Below, piece by piece: positions 7,729 through 14,454 of a DNA stretch of 15,813 nucleotides. This stretch comes from Candidatus Latescibacterota bacterium (GTDB lineage Bacteria > Latescibacterota > UBA2968 > GCA-2709665), in assembly GCA_030746455.1 (NCBI GenBank), contig JASLMQ010000871.1:1-15813 (forward strand), given 5' to 3'. The first letter of the stretch is position 1; each line of letters opens with the position of its first letter. Position numbers and translations under genes: made by a program. The notes beneath the pieces are model-generated. The model had not been told where the DNA came from, made no database searches, and saw nothing but the letters and a program-made list of their open reading frames with translations.

Positions 7729-9306
7729 CTATGGCGTCGACATCGCCATGCCGGGGTCGCCCGGATCGGCGCCGCCATCCAGCTTGCACGTGTCCGGATC
7801 CATCACGATTCCGTGAACGGAGCCGATACCCCCGTACCCGGATAGGGTGCGGCGCATATCGTGTCCCAGGGCCTTGACGCGGTCACAGACCGACGGGGCG
7901 ATCCGTGCGTGAGCCACGATCACGTCGCCCTGGCAGTCGAACCGAGGCGCCGCGATGGCCTCGGTTGCCGTCATTCCGTGGTCCACGACGTTCAGGATGG
8001 CGTGGAGGATCCCGGTGACGATGCGGGTGCCGCCGGGAGCGCCCACCGTGAAGGTGGGTCTACCGTCCTTCTTCACCAGCGTTGGCGCCATGCCCGTGCC
8101 CCGCGACTTGCCCGGTTCGATGGAGTTGACGTGGCCCGGCATGGGGTTGAAGCAGTTCATACAGTTATTGTACATGAACCCGAGACCCTGGGTGACGACG
8201 TCCGAGCCCGACCCGAGGGAGTGTGTGAGACCCACGACGTTCCCCCACGGGTCCACGGCGGACAGATGGGTGGTCTCGGTGGGTTCGTGGGGCTGCCACC
8301 TGGGAATCGCGATGGCCTCACGGCGGTCGATGCGGTCGCGCCATCGGGCCGCACGGTCCTCCGAAAGCAGGTCTTCGAGGGGAACCTCCACGAAGGCCGG
8401 GTCCCCGACGTGGTCCGCGCGATCGGCCCAGGCGGCCTTCATGGCCATGGACACGGTGTAGACATACTCAGGCGAAAGGTGGCCCATCGCCGCAAGGTCG
8501 TAGCCCTCGAGGATCTTGAGGGTCTGGAGGATGGTCACGCCTCCTCCGGGTGGCTGGTTGGAGGCTACTGTGAGTCCGCGGTAATCCGCACAGAGGGGAT
8601 CGTTGACGGTGACCTGGTAGCCATTGAGGTCCGCGAGGGTGATGAATCCACCTCCACGCTCCATGTCCGCGGCGATCTCCTCGGCCAGCTCCCCTCTGTA
8701 GAACAGGTCGGTACCGCCCTCGGCGAGCGCCCGCAGCGTGTCGGCCATGTCTGGATTGGCGATGATTTCGGCCCCGTCGTCGTAGGGCGACTTTCCCCTG
8801 CTGATCCAGGGCGAGGCTTCCGATCCGGTGGGCAAGGCCTGCCACGCCTTCGCGGTCGCGGCACTCACCTCGAAGCCCGCTCCGGCCACCTCGATCGCCG
8901 GTTGCAGTGCGGCCGACCAGGGAAGGGTACCGTGATCGCTCAGGGCCTGGTAGAGACCGGCGAGCGTACCCGGCGTCGTGATCGACTTGTAGCCCCGCTC
9001 GTTCACCTGGTTGGTGAGGGAGTACCCGTATCCCGTCGGGTTCTCGCGCAGGATGTCCGACTCCCACATCTCCGGACGGACCCGGGAACCCGCCTTGCCG
9101 TGGAAGTCGAGCATGACCTCCCTGCCCTGCGGACCCAGGTGGATATTCATCATGCCGAAGCCGCCGATTCCGCAGCTTCGGGGGGTGGCCACCATCTGCA
9201 CGAAGGCGGCGGCCACGGCCGCATCGACTGCGTTGCCCCCTTCCGACAGGATCCTGGCGCCAGTATCCACGGCGAGGGGCTGGGGGGCGGTGATCATGCC
9301 CGGCAT
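7729..9306 (-). CDS. Gamma-glutamyltransferase-family Ntn hydrolase with altered substrate pocket
   Basis: 525 residues, the size of a GGT precursor that self-cleaves into large and small subunits. The nucleophile should be T345, the first Thr of TTHLSAVDPWGN (345-356), and the oxyanion glycines are in GAPGGTR (422-428). Compared with E. coli GGT, the residues that hold the gamma-glutamyl group all differ. DFRE is DFHG (R114 to H69), N411 is G365, and NNQMDDF is NNCMNCF (Q430 to C382, D433 to C385). The Ser-Ser pair (462/463) is T404-G405. It is therefore probably an amidase or acylase of the family with another substrate. There is no signal peptide, so it is probably cytoplasmic. The ATG at 9306 has AGGAG about eight bases upstream; longer starts would add unrelated sequence. 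Confidence 0.92.
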   Translation of the reverse strand: MPGMITAPQPLAVDTGARILSEGGNAVDAAVAAAFVQMVATPRSCGIGGFGMMNIHLGPQGREVMLDFHGKAGSRVRPEMWESDILRENPTGYGYSLTNQVNERGYKSITTPGTLAGLYQALSDHGTLPWSAALQPAIEVAGAGFEVSAATAKAWQALPTGSEASPWISRGKSPYDDGAEIIANPDMADTLRALAEGGTDLFYRGELAEEIAADMERGGGFITLADLNGYQVTVNDPLCADYRGLTVASNQPPGGGVTILQTLKILEGYDLAAMGHLSPEYVYTVSMAMKAAWADRADHVGDPAFVEVPLEDLLSEDRAARWRDRIDRREAIAIPRWQPHEPTETTHLSAVDPWGNVVGLTHSLGSGSDVVTQGLGFMYNNCMNCFNPMPGHVNSIEPGKSRGTGMAPTLVKKDGRPTFTVGAPGGTRIVTGILHAILNVVDHGMTATEAIAAPRFDCQGDVIVAHARIAPSVCDRVKALGHDMRRTLSGYGGIGSVHGIVMDPDTCKLDGGADPGDPGMAMSTP

Positions 9307-9369
9307 GGCAGTCTCCTTTCCGGATCGGGTTCCTGAGCTCCAAGGCTTCTGAGATCGGCGGTGCGTGCC

Positions 9370-9375
9370 AATATA
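9370..9375 (-). promoter_or_regulatory. Possible -10 element for the GGT-family gene
   Basis: TATATT on the minus strand, about 65 bases upstream of the start at 9306, is the best -10 match in this leader. No convincing -35 lies 16-18 bases upstream (3 of 6 at best), so the call is weak. Confidence 0.25.
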
Positions 9376-9439
9376 CCACGGGATCGCACGGGGAGCCAGC
9401 GCCAGAAGACCAGGCCGATGACCGAGCCCGGAGGTCCTC

Positions 9440-9467
9440 TGGACCCCCAATCGCCCCATGATATAAG
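9440..9467 (+). promoter_or_regulatory. Candidate plus-strand promoter in the 9.3-10.1 kb gap
   Basis: TGGACC (9440-9445) and TATAAG (9462-9467) are 16 bases apart, in the most AT-rich part of the region. They match four and five of six consensus bases. A transcript from here would run through the small ORF at 9630 toward the hairpin at 10042. Confidence 0.3.
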
Positions 9468-9629
9468 TTGCTGTTTTAGAAATCGCTTAGCTTGGGGTGC
9501 GTCGAAGGCACCTTTGTGGGCAGACATCCGTCCGCAAAGTTTGTGCCGGCAGACTAAAGAGTGAGGGCACGGATGCCGAAATGTACCTACAGAAGCAAGG
9601 GGATGTACGCCCATTAGGAGGTGATGACG

Positions 9630-9806
9630 ATGTCGGCGTCAATCCAGGATATGGGCGTGGCATTACCGAATCTCGCGTTCTCGGTGCTGATGAGATCCAT
9701 ACAGCGCCCACCCGATATGCCCCGCCCCCCTGTTGAGCATCGGGGAACGGCTACGCCGACAACGCCACTTGCCAACACGCAGAGCCGATTGGATGTCCGG
9801 GCCTAG
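9630..9806 (+). CDS. Doubtful small ORF (58 residues) with strong ribosome-binding site
   Basis: AGGAGG (9616-9621) stands eight bases before the ATG at 9630, close to ideal. The product is short, Pro- and Arg-rich in its second half, and matches nothing I recognise. The first 25 residues (MSASIQDMGVALPNLAFSVL and onward) are mildly hydrophobic. The stop codon TAG lies at the end of a hairpin loop (9797-9811). Codon bias is weaker than in the neighbouring genes. It may be a real small protein, a leader peptide or a decayed fragment. Confidence 0.25.
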   Translation: MSASIQDMGVALPNLAFSVLMRSIQRPPDMPRPPVEHRGTATPTTPLANTQSRLDVRA

Positions 9807-9811
9807 CCCGG
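9797..9811. repeat. Short hairpin overlapping the small ORF stop
   Basis: CCGGGC (9797-9802) and GCCCGG (9806-9811) form a 6-bp stem with loop CTA. There is no T-run after it, so it is not a complete terminator. Confidence 0.4.
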
Positions 9812-10041
9812 CGTGTGTACCCAGACGACAACGGCGCCTTGCCCGCACCGTGCCTGGGGAGAGGGCACGCGATCGGCCTCGGTCCGCCCAGGAGGGCCGC
9901 TGGTCCTCCCGGTCACCATAGGAGTACGTCTTTCCCCAAAGCTGGATCCCGCAGCGAATACGCGTCCCGGACTTCCCCGAACGGGTTCCTCCCAACTCTG
10001 GCTCTGGCGGGAACCTCGCGGCCTCCGGGTCGAACCCCACA

Positions 10042-10080
10042 CAGAAGCCCCCGTCCTATTGGACGGGGGCTTCTGCTTTC
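10042..10080 (+). terminator. 15-bp-stem hairpin, probable terminator
   Basis: The arms 10042-10056 and 10061-10075 are perfectly complementary over 15 bases (CAGAAGCCCCCGTCC with its complement) around a TATT loop. The plus-strand tail is CTTTC, a weak U-tract. The minus-strand tail is poorer still. It is 30 bases beyond the stop of the small minus-strand gene at 10105, and it is also downstream of any plus-strand transcript from the 9.4 kb promoter. It could serve either. Confidence 0.6.
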
Positions 10081-10104
10081 CGGGACGGCAGACCGACGGC
10101 TGGC

Positions 10105-10311
10105 CTAGGCCAGATAGTTCGCGAGGCTTCCCTGCTCGGCGAAGGTCGGGGTCGGTATGGAGGAAGCAAGCTCCATCCTCGGCGCGGAGTAGTTTCTCAC
10201 ACGAGTCCGGAAGTTCGCCACCTCGTTCACCTGACGCTCGGTCAGGTTGATCAGCTGCAGCGCGGTTCCGCCGAAGCCGGTCTGTCCACCGATGAAAGGA
10301 ACGTCGCTCAT
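10105..10311 (-). CDS. Small hypothetical protein (68 residues)
   Basis: I do not recognise this protein. It begins MSDVPFIGGQTGFGGTALQL and continues with a polar, probably helical stretch (LTERQVNEVANFRTRVRNY, about 23-41) and a Ser/Pro/Thr-containing tail. The codon third positions are strongly G/C-biased as in the genuine neighbouring genes, and the amino-acid composition is normal for a soluble protein, unlike antisense ORFs here. Against it, no clear ribosome-binding site precedes the ATG at 10311. It lies 101 bases downstream of the dehydrogenase stop on the same strand and 30 bases before a strong hairpin, so it could be the last gene of that operon. Confidence 0.5.
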   Translation of the reverse strand: MSDVPFIGGQTGFGGTALQLINLTERQVNEVANFRTRVRNYSAPRMELASSIPTPTFAEQGSLANYLA

Positions 10312-10412
10312 CGCACCAAGCCCTGTCGGTTGCCGGGATATCCTGTCTTCATATCCATCGGCACGAAAGTCGATTCCTTGACCCGCTGTTGCTGTGCACG
10401 AGGCACGCTGCA

Positions 10413-11399
10413 CTAAGGCTCGGCGTTCCGGTCCTTGCGTTCGTTCTGCCAGTCCGACATCACCTGGCGGGTGCGAGTGAGCAGCTGCTCGTCCTTGCTC
10501 GTGCGGATGGCCTGTGGGTCGGTCCCCTCCCAGTCGTAGTAGCCCTTTCCCGCCTCGAGTCCGGTCTCGCCCCTGTCGACCATGGCCTGGAGGTAGGCGA
10601 GGGCCTCCTCCCACCCGCTGAGGGTCTTCCAGAGGTGACTGGCCACGCGTACGTGCATGTTCAGGCCGTTGATGTCCCTCTGCTCCAGGGGTCCCGCTGT
10701 GGTGAAGCGTGGCGCGAGACCCAGGCGGAAGGCCAGATCGATGTCTTCCGGACCCGCCACCCCCGACGCCAGGAGACTGACGGCCTCGCGAATGAGCGCG
10801 TGTTGGAGGCGGTTGATCAGGAACCCGGGCACGTCCCGGTTGACCCGCAGAGGAAACCAGCCCAGTCGCTCCCAGATGGCCGCGATCTGGTCCATAGAGG
10901 CATCAGAGGTCTCATCCGCTCGGACCACTTCCGCGACGGGCACAATGTGGGCAGGCTGGACGAAGTGGGAGCCGGCGATCCGGTCTCGGTGTGTGGCGCG
11001 CGCGGCAAGCTGCGATATCGGGAGACCCGATGTGTTGCTGGCCAGAAGGGTTTCGCGACCGGCCACGCCGTCCATGCGCTCGAACAGGGCCTGCTTGGCC
11101 TCCAGGTCCTCGGTGATGGACTCCACCACGAATTCGGATCCCGCCAGGGCGTCCTCGAGGTCGGTCGTGGTCCGGATCCGTCCAACCACGGCATCGGGCT
11201 CATCGCCACGGAGCCGGTCGTGCCGCTGGAGGTCCTCCGCATAGCGGCGGATGCTGGTCTCCGCGCGATCCAGCGTCTCTCGACGGCGGCTCATCAGGGC
11301 GACCTCCCGGCTGCCCAGCGCCAGCACGAGGGCGATCTGTCCCCCCATCAATCCCCCGCCGACAACGCTCGTCTTGCTCAGGAACAGGTCGCTGCTCAT
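10413..11399 (-). CDS. 3-hydroxyacyl-CoA dehydrogenase-family NAD-dependent oxidoreductase
   Basis: 328 residues, matching the short family members (lambda-crystallin/L-gulonate dehydrogenase, carnitine dehydrogenase, 3-hydroxybutyryl-CoA dehydrogenase). They oxidise a secondary alcohol beta to a carboxylate or thioester. An N-terminal Rossmann fold carries GGGLMG (14-19). The active site shows S121 (SNTSGLPIS), H145 (GSHFVQP) and E157 (AEVV), with PGFLINRL (191-198) starting the helical C-terminal domain. It ends with the family's GKGYYDW (284-290). The usual HFFNP is HFVQP here, so Asn is Gln. Its ATG overlaps the stop of the aminotransferase by ATGA, showing a two-gene unit. No CoA specificity can be proved; a free 3-hydroxy acid is also possible. 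Confidence 0.9.
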   Translation of the reverse strand: MSSDLFLSKTSVVGGGLMGGQIALVLALGSREVALMSRRRETLDRAETSIRRYAEDLQRHDRLRGDEPDAVVGRIRTTTDLEDALAGSEFVVESITEDLEAKQALFERMDGVAGRETLLASNTSGLPISQLAARATHRDRIAGSHFVQPAHIVPVAEVVRADETSDASMDQIAAIWERLGWFPLRVNRDVPGFLINRLQHALIREAVSLLASGVAGPEDIDLAFRLGLAPRFTTAGPLEQRDINGLNMHVRVASHLWKTLSGWEEALAYLQAMVDRGETGLEAGKGYYDWEGTDPQAIRTSKDEQLLTRTRQVMSDWQNERKDRNAEP

Positions 11400-12700
11400 G
11401 GATTCGCTCCCTTGAGTCCGGCCCTCTCCAGTGCGCCTCGAGCGGCCGCCAGCGTGGTGTCTATGTCGTCGTCCGAAAGCGCAAGGGAGAGATACAGCTT
11501 CCCGTTGGGATTCACGAAGATGCCCCGACGAATGAGCTCGACGCCGAAGGCTGTGGCGGTCCCGGCATCCGCTTGGAGCACATCGGCGTGGTTCCGGATC
11601 TCGCCCTCCGTGAAGAAGGGCTGAAGCACGGGGCCGTCTCCCATCACGCGCAGCGGCAGACCCAGCTCGCGACCGAGGGCCTCCAGACCGGTCCGCAGAC
11701 GCTCGGACAGCTCGCCCAGCCGGGAGTAGACGCCGTCCTTCTTCAGCTCGTCGAGGGTGGCGATTCCCGCAGCCGTTGAGACGGGATTCCCGCTCATGGT
11801 GCCGCTGATGAACACGTACGGCTCTCTGCCCTTCCTCCGCGAGTCCGAATGAACCATGATGTCGGATCGGCCGCAGATGGCAGCCAAGGGATGGCCCCCG
11901 CTGATGGTCTTGCCGTAGACGGCCAGGTCGGGCACAACGCCATAGCGCTCCTGCGCGCCCCCCCAGGCGAGACGGAAGCCGGTGACGATCTCGTCGAAAA
12001 CGAGGACCACGCCGTGCGACCGGGTCGCGTTCCTCAGAGCGTCCAGGAAGCCAGGCTCGGGCGGGACGGCGCGCTGCAGCGGCTCCACGATGACGGCAGC
12101 GAGATCCCTGCCGTGTGCCTCGATGACCTGGACTGCAGCCTCGGTGTCGTTGAAGGGGGTGACGAGCACGGTCTGTGCCGCCCCTCCGGGGATCCCGCTG
12201 GAGTCCGGCACGGGAGCGGGGTAGTCGGCGAGGCGGGACGGCGCCGCGCTCTGCTGCGCGTAGTCGTGTCCCCCGTGCCATCCCCCTTCGAACTTGAGCA
12301 CCTTCTCGCGTTCGGTGAAGGACCTGGCCAGCCTCAGAGCGTAGAACGTGGCTTCGGTCCCCGAGGCGGTGAATCGGACCTGCTCTCCGCAGGGCACGGC
12401 CTTTGCGACCCGTTCGGCCAGCCGGATGGCGGGCTCGTTCAGTCCGTAGAAGGTGGTGCCCTTCCCCACCTGCTCCTGTACGGCAGCAACGACCGCGGGG
12501 TGGGCGTGGCCCAGAATGAGCGGGCCGGATCCGATCACGTAGTCGATATACTCCCGACCGTCCACGTCGAAAATCCGGCTTCCCTCTCCGCGCTCGAAGA
12601 CCGTGGCGACCTCCTCGGGCATGCGGAACATGCCCAGGGCCCCGCCCGCCAGGCACCGGTCGGCAAGTTCGAGCAACCGACCTGCATTCGTGTCATCCAT
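11396..12700 (-). CDS. Class III PLP-dependent aminotransferase, glutamate-1-semialdehyde-aminomutase-like
   Basis: 434 residues, fold type I. The family moves amino groups between omega- or beta-amino acids, amines or glutamate semialdehyde and keto acids. Visible features are GHAHP (64-68), the phosphate-binding TASGTEA (111-117), D236 of VFDEIVTGFR that pairs with the PLP nitrogen, and the Schiff-base lysine K264 in YGKTISGGHP. It resembles HemL but stands with a dehydrogenase, not with haem genes, so a catabolic aminotransferase or aminomutase is likelier. The ATG at 12700 follows GGGAG at six bases; the in-frame ATG at 12733 has no such site and lies in a palindrome. It is the first gene of the minus-strand unit and diverges from the sulfatase. 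Confidence 0.92.
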   Translation of the reverse strand: MDDTNAGRLLELADRCLAGGALGMFRMPEEVATVFERGEGSRIFDVDGREYIDYVIGSGPLILGHAHPAVVAAVQEQVGKGTTFYGLNEPAIRLAERVAKAVPCGEQVRFTASGTEATFYALRLARSFTEREKVLKFEGGWHGGHDYAQQSAAPSRLADYPAPVPDSSGIPGGAAQTVLVTPFNDTEAAVQVIEAHGRDLAAVIVEPLQRAVPPEPGFLDALRNATRSHGVVLVFDEIVTGFRLAWGGAQERYGVVPDLAVYGKTISGGHPLAAICGRSDIMVHSDSRRKGREPYVFISGTMSGNPVSTAAGIATLDELKKDGVYSRLGELSERLRTGLEALGRELGLPLRVMGDGPVLQPFFTEGEIRNHADVLQADAGTATAFGVELIRRGIFVNPNGKLYLSLALSDDDIDTTLAAARGALERAGLKGANP

Positions 12701-12722
12701 ATGTCGCTCCCGTTCGTTGAGA

Positions 12723-12734
12723 TTTGGGCCCAAA
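12723..12734. repeat. 12-bp perfect palindrome upstream of the aminotransferase
   Basis: TTTGGGCCCAAA is its own reverse complement and sits 23 bases upstream of the aminotransferase start, in its leader or promoter. Possible operator. No protein partner can be named. Confidence 0.45.
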
Positions 12735-12768
12735 GATATCCCCCGGCGGGCCAGATGTCACGTGCTTT

Positions 12769-12802
12769 CTGGACGTCCGACGGGTCGGGACAGGACGTCC
12801 AG
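12769..12802. promoter_or_regulatory. Paired GGACGTCC sites: candidate operator in the divergent intergenic region
   Basis: CTGGACGTCC (12769-12778) and GGACGTCCAG (12793-12802) are perfect 10-base inverted repeats. Each also contains the 8-base palindrome GGACGTCC. The two sites are 22 bp centre to centre, about two DNA turns, so two dimers could bind on the same face. They lie between the aminotransferase (minus) and sulfatase (plus) starts, well placed to control both. Confidence 0.55.
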
Positions 12803-12905
12803 ATAGTGCTTGCCACGCCCTGCGGGTGCGGGTTACCATGGATCGCCTTGCGTTGGGATGGTGGTTGGAAACGAAACGGACGAGGGGAAGAGGAGGCGAA
12901 TGGGT

Positions 12906-14270
12906 ATGGCTTCAGCAGAGCGCGAGCGTCCGAACGTGGTCGTATTCTTCACGGACCAACAGCGTTGGGATACAACGGGCGTGCACGGGAACCCGATGGG
13001 TCTGACGCCCAATTTCGATGCCATGGCCAGGAGAGGGACGCACGCGGCGCAGGCGTTCACGTGCCAGCCGGTCTGTGGGCCAGCCCGCGCCTGCCTGCAG
13101 ACGGGGCTCTACGCCACCGGGACCGGCTGCTTCACCAACGGGATCCCGCTGCCGCACGACGCCCGATCGCTGGCCCACTGCTTCGGCGAGGCCGGCTACC
13201 AGACCGGCTACATAGGTAAGTGGCATCTGTATGAGCGCGACGCATCCGGCCCGATCCCGGCGGGACACCGGGCGGGCTACGACTACTGGCTGGCCTCGAA
13301 CATCCTGGAGTTCACGTCGGAGCCCTACAACACGGTGATGTACGACAACGACGATCGGCCGGTCAAGCTTCCCGGGTACCGGATCGACGCCCTCACCGAC
13401 GCCGCCATCCGGTACATCGATGCACACAAGGAGGATCCGTTCTTCCTGATCGTGTCCTACCTGGAACCCCACCACCAGAACCACATCGACGACTACCCGG
13501 CACCCGACGGATACAGAGAGCGGTACACGGGTGGCTGGGTGCCGCCGGACCTGGCCGCCCTGGGTGGGTCTGCGCACCAGCATCTGGGCGGCTACTACGG
13601 GCTGGTGAAGCGGCTGGACGAGGCCCTGGGCCGAACGCTGGACGCCCTCAAGAGCCTGTCTCTCACCGATCGGACCGTGGTGTTGTACACCTGCGACCAC
13701 GGGTGCCACTTCAAGACGCGCAACTCGGAGTACAAGCGCTCGTGCCACGAAAGCTCCATTCGGATCCCAACGGCCCTCCAGGGACCCGGCTTCGAAGGGG
13801 GTGGTGAGCTTGCCGAGTTGGTAAGCCTGATCGACCTGCCGCCGACCCTTCTGGATGCCGCGGGACTGCCCGTGCCGGAGGCCATGCAGGGGAGGTCCAT
13901 CCTGCCGCTTACGCGGGGAGAGAACGAGGGGTGGCCCAAGGAGGTCTTCGTGCAGATCAGCGAGGCGCAGGTGGGCCGAGCGGTGAGGACCCATCGCTGG
14001 AAGTACGGTGTGGACGCTCCGCACCGACATGCGGGTCGAGATGCCGGATCGGATCGGTATGTGGAACAGTATCTCTACGACCTGCAGTCGGACCCGTACG
14101 AGCTTGCCAATCTGATCGGCCTGGAGTCGCACCAGCCGGTCGCCGAAAGGATGCGCGAGCGGCTGCGTCGCCGCATGGTTGAGGCCGGGGAGGAGGCCCC
14201 CGAGATCGAGACGGCACCCGATCGCAGAAGCGGGCAACGGCGTGTATCTCCATATGAGGTAGAGGGTTAG
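12906..14270 (+). CDS. Sulfatase (type I, formylglycine-dependent)
   Basis: 454 residues. Type I sulfatases hydrolyse sulfate esters using a Ca2+ ion and a formylglycine made from the Cys of a C-x-[PA]-x-R motif. Here the motif is C57-G-P-A-R61 followed by ACLQTG, with Ala where Ser is common. Other active-site elements are D17-Q18 (FFTDQQ), K105 and H107 (GKWHL), D264-H265 (CDHG), and K277 with H281 (YKRSCHE). The N-terminus lacks a signal peptide, so it is probably cytoplasmic, acting on imported sulfated mono- or oligosaccharides. It needs a formylglycine-generating enzyme, not seen in the window. The ATG at 12906 is nine bases after AGGAGG (12891-12896); the ATG at 12900 is only three bases after it. 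Confidence 0.93.
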   Translation: MASAERERPNVVVFFTDQQRWDTTGVHGNPMGLTPNFDAMARRGTHAAQAFTCQPVCGPARACLQTGLYATGTGCFTNGIPLPHDARSLAHCFGEAGYQTGYIGKWHLYERDASGPIPAGHRAGYDYWLASNILEFTSEPYNTVMYDNDDRPVKLPGYRIDALTDAAIRYIDAHKEDPFFLIVSYLEPHHQNHIDDYPAPDGYRERYTGGWVPPDLAALGGSAHQHLGGYYGLVKRLDEALGRTLDALKSLSLTDRTVVLYTCDHGCHFKTRNSEYKRSCHESSIRIPTALQGPGFEGGGELAELVSLIDLPPTLLDAAGLPVPEAMQGRSILPLTRGENEGWPKEVFVQISEAQVGRAVRTHRWKYGVDAPHRHAGRDAGSDRYVEQYLYDLQSDPYELANLIGLESHQPVAERMRERLRRRMVEAGEEAPEIETAPDRRSGQRRVSPYEVEG

Positions 14271-14340
14271 TGGAAGAACCGGATATGCAAAAGGCGCGAG
14301 AGATGTGATAGATGCGAGACCGGAGTCGGCGAGGGAGGGG

Positions 14341-14370
14341 TTGACACTACACCAGCATCTCGGGTATGTT
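14341..14370 (+). promoter_or_regulatory. Sigma70-type promoter of the cytidylate-kinase-like gene
   Basis: A perfect TTGACA (14341-14346) and TATGTT (14365-14370) are separated by 18 bases. The predicted leader is about 80 bases. The same stretch follows the sulfatase stop by 70 bases, where I see no terminator. Confidence 0.65.
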
Positions 14371-14454
14371 TTGCCAGGACAGTGGTGCGGTCATACTCAG
14401 CGGCAAAGCAGCTTGTCCGCGGGCTGAGAGCGAACCAGCGAAAGGAGGCACCCC

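Larger units (their letters stand above)
9307..10104. other. Gene-poor intergenic stretch (about 800 bases)
   Basis: Upstream of the GGT-family start I find no ORF with recognisable protein features on either strand. The first part (about 9455-9490) is markedly more AT-rich than its surroundings and carries a plus-strand promoter-like pair. Then come small inverted and direct repeats: GGTGC/GCACC at 9496-9512, and TTTGTGGG-CAGAC (9513-9525) repeated as TTTGTG-CCGG-CAGAC (9540-9554). A good ribosome-binding site with a doubtful small ORF follows at 9616-9806, then a short hairpin at 9797-9811, and finally a long hairpin at 10042-10075. It may hold a small transcript, or be remnant DNA. Confidence 0.5.

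Noticed and set aside
7861..9336. 491-codon plus-strand ORF opposite the GGT-family gene
   Set aside because: Antisense shadow; the minus strand has the TTH nucleophile and GG motif.
9663..10040. 125-codon minus-strand ORF in the intergenic stretch
   Set aside because: Arg-rich with no ribosome-binding site or recognisable motif; its first 25 residues looked protein-like but the rest does not.
10021..10040. tRNA T-arm-like sequence GGGTCGAACCCC
   Set aside because: The T-loop lacks the TTC start on the plus strand, the stem fails to pair on the minus strand, and no acceptor or anticodon arm can be built around it.
10394..10413. GTGCA/TGCAC inverted repeat at the dehydrogenase stop
   Set aside because: Only five paired bases and no T-run; too weak to call a terminator.
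10389..11624. 411-codon plus-strand ORF opposite the dehydrogenase
   Set aside because: No family features; the minus strand has a clear Rossmann fold and active site.
12912..14237. 441-codon minus-strand ORF opposite the sulfatase
   Set aside because: Val/Arg/His-rich shadow without motifs; the sulfatase motifs are on the plus strand.
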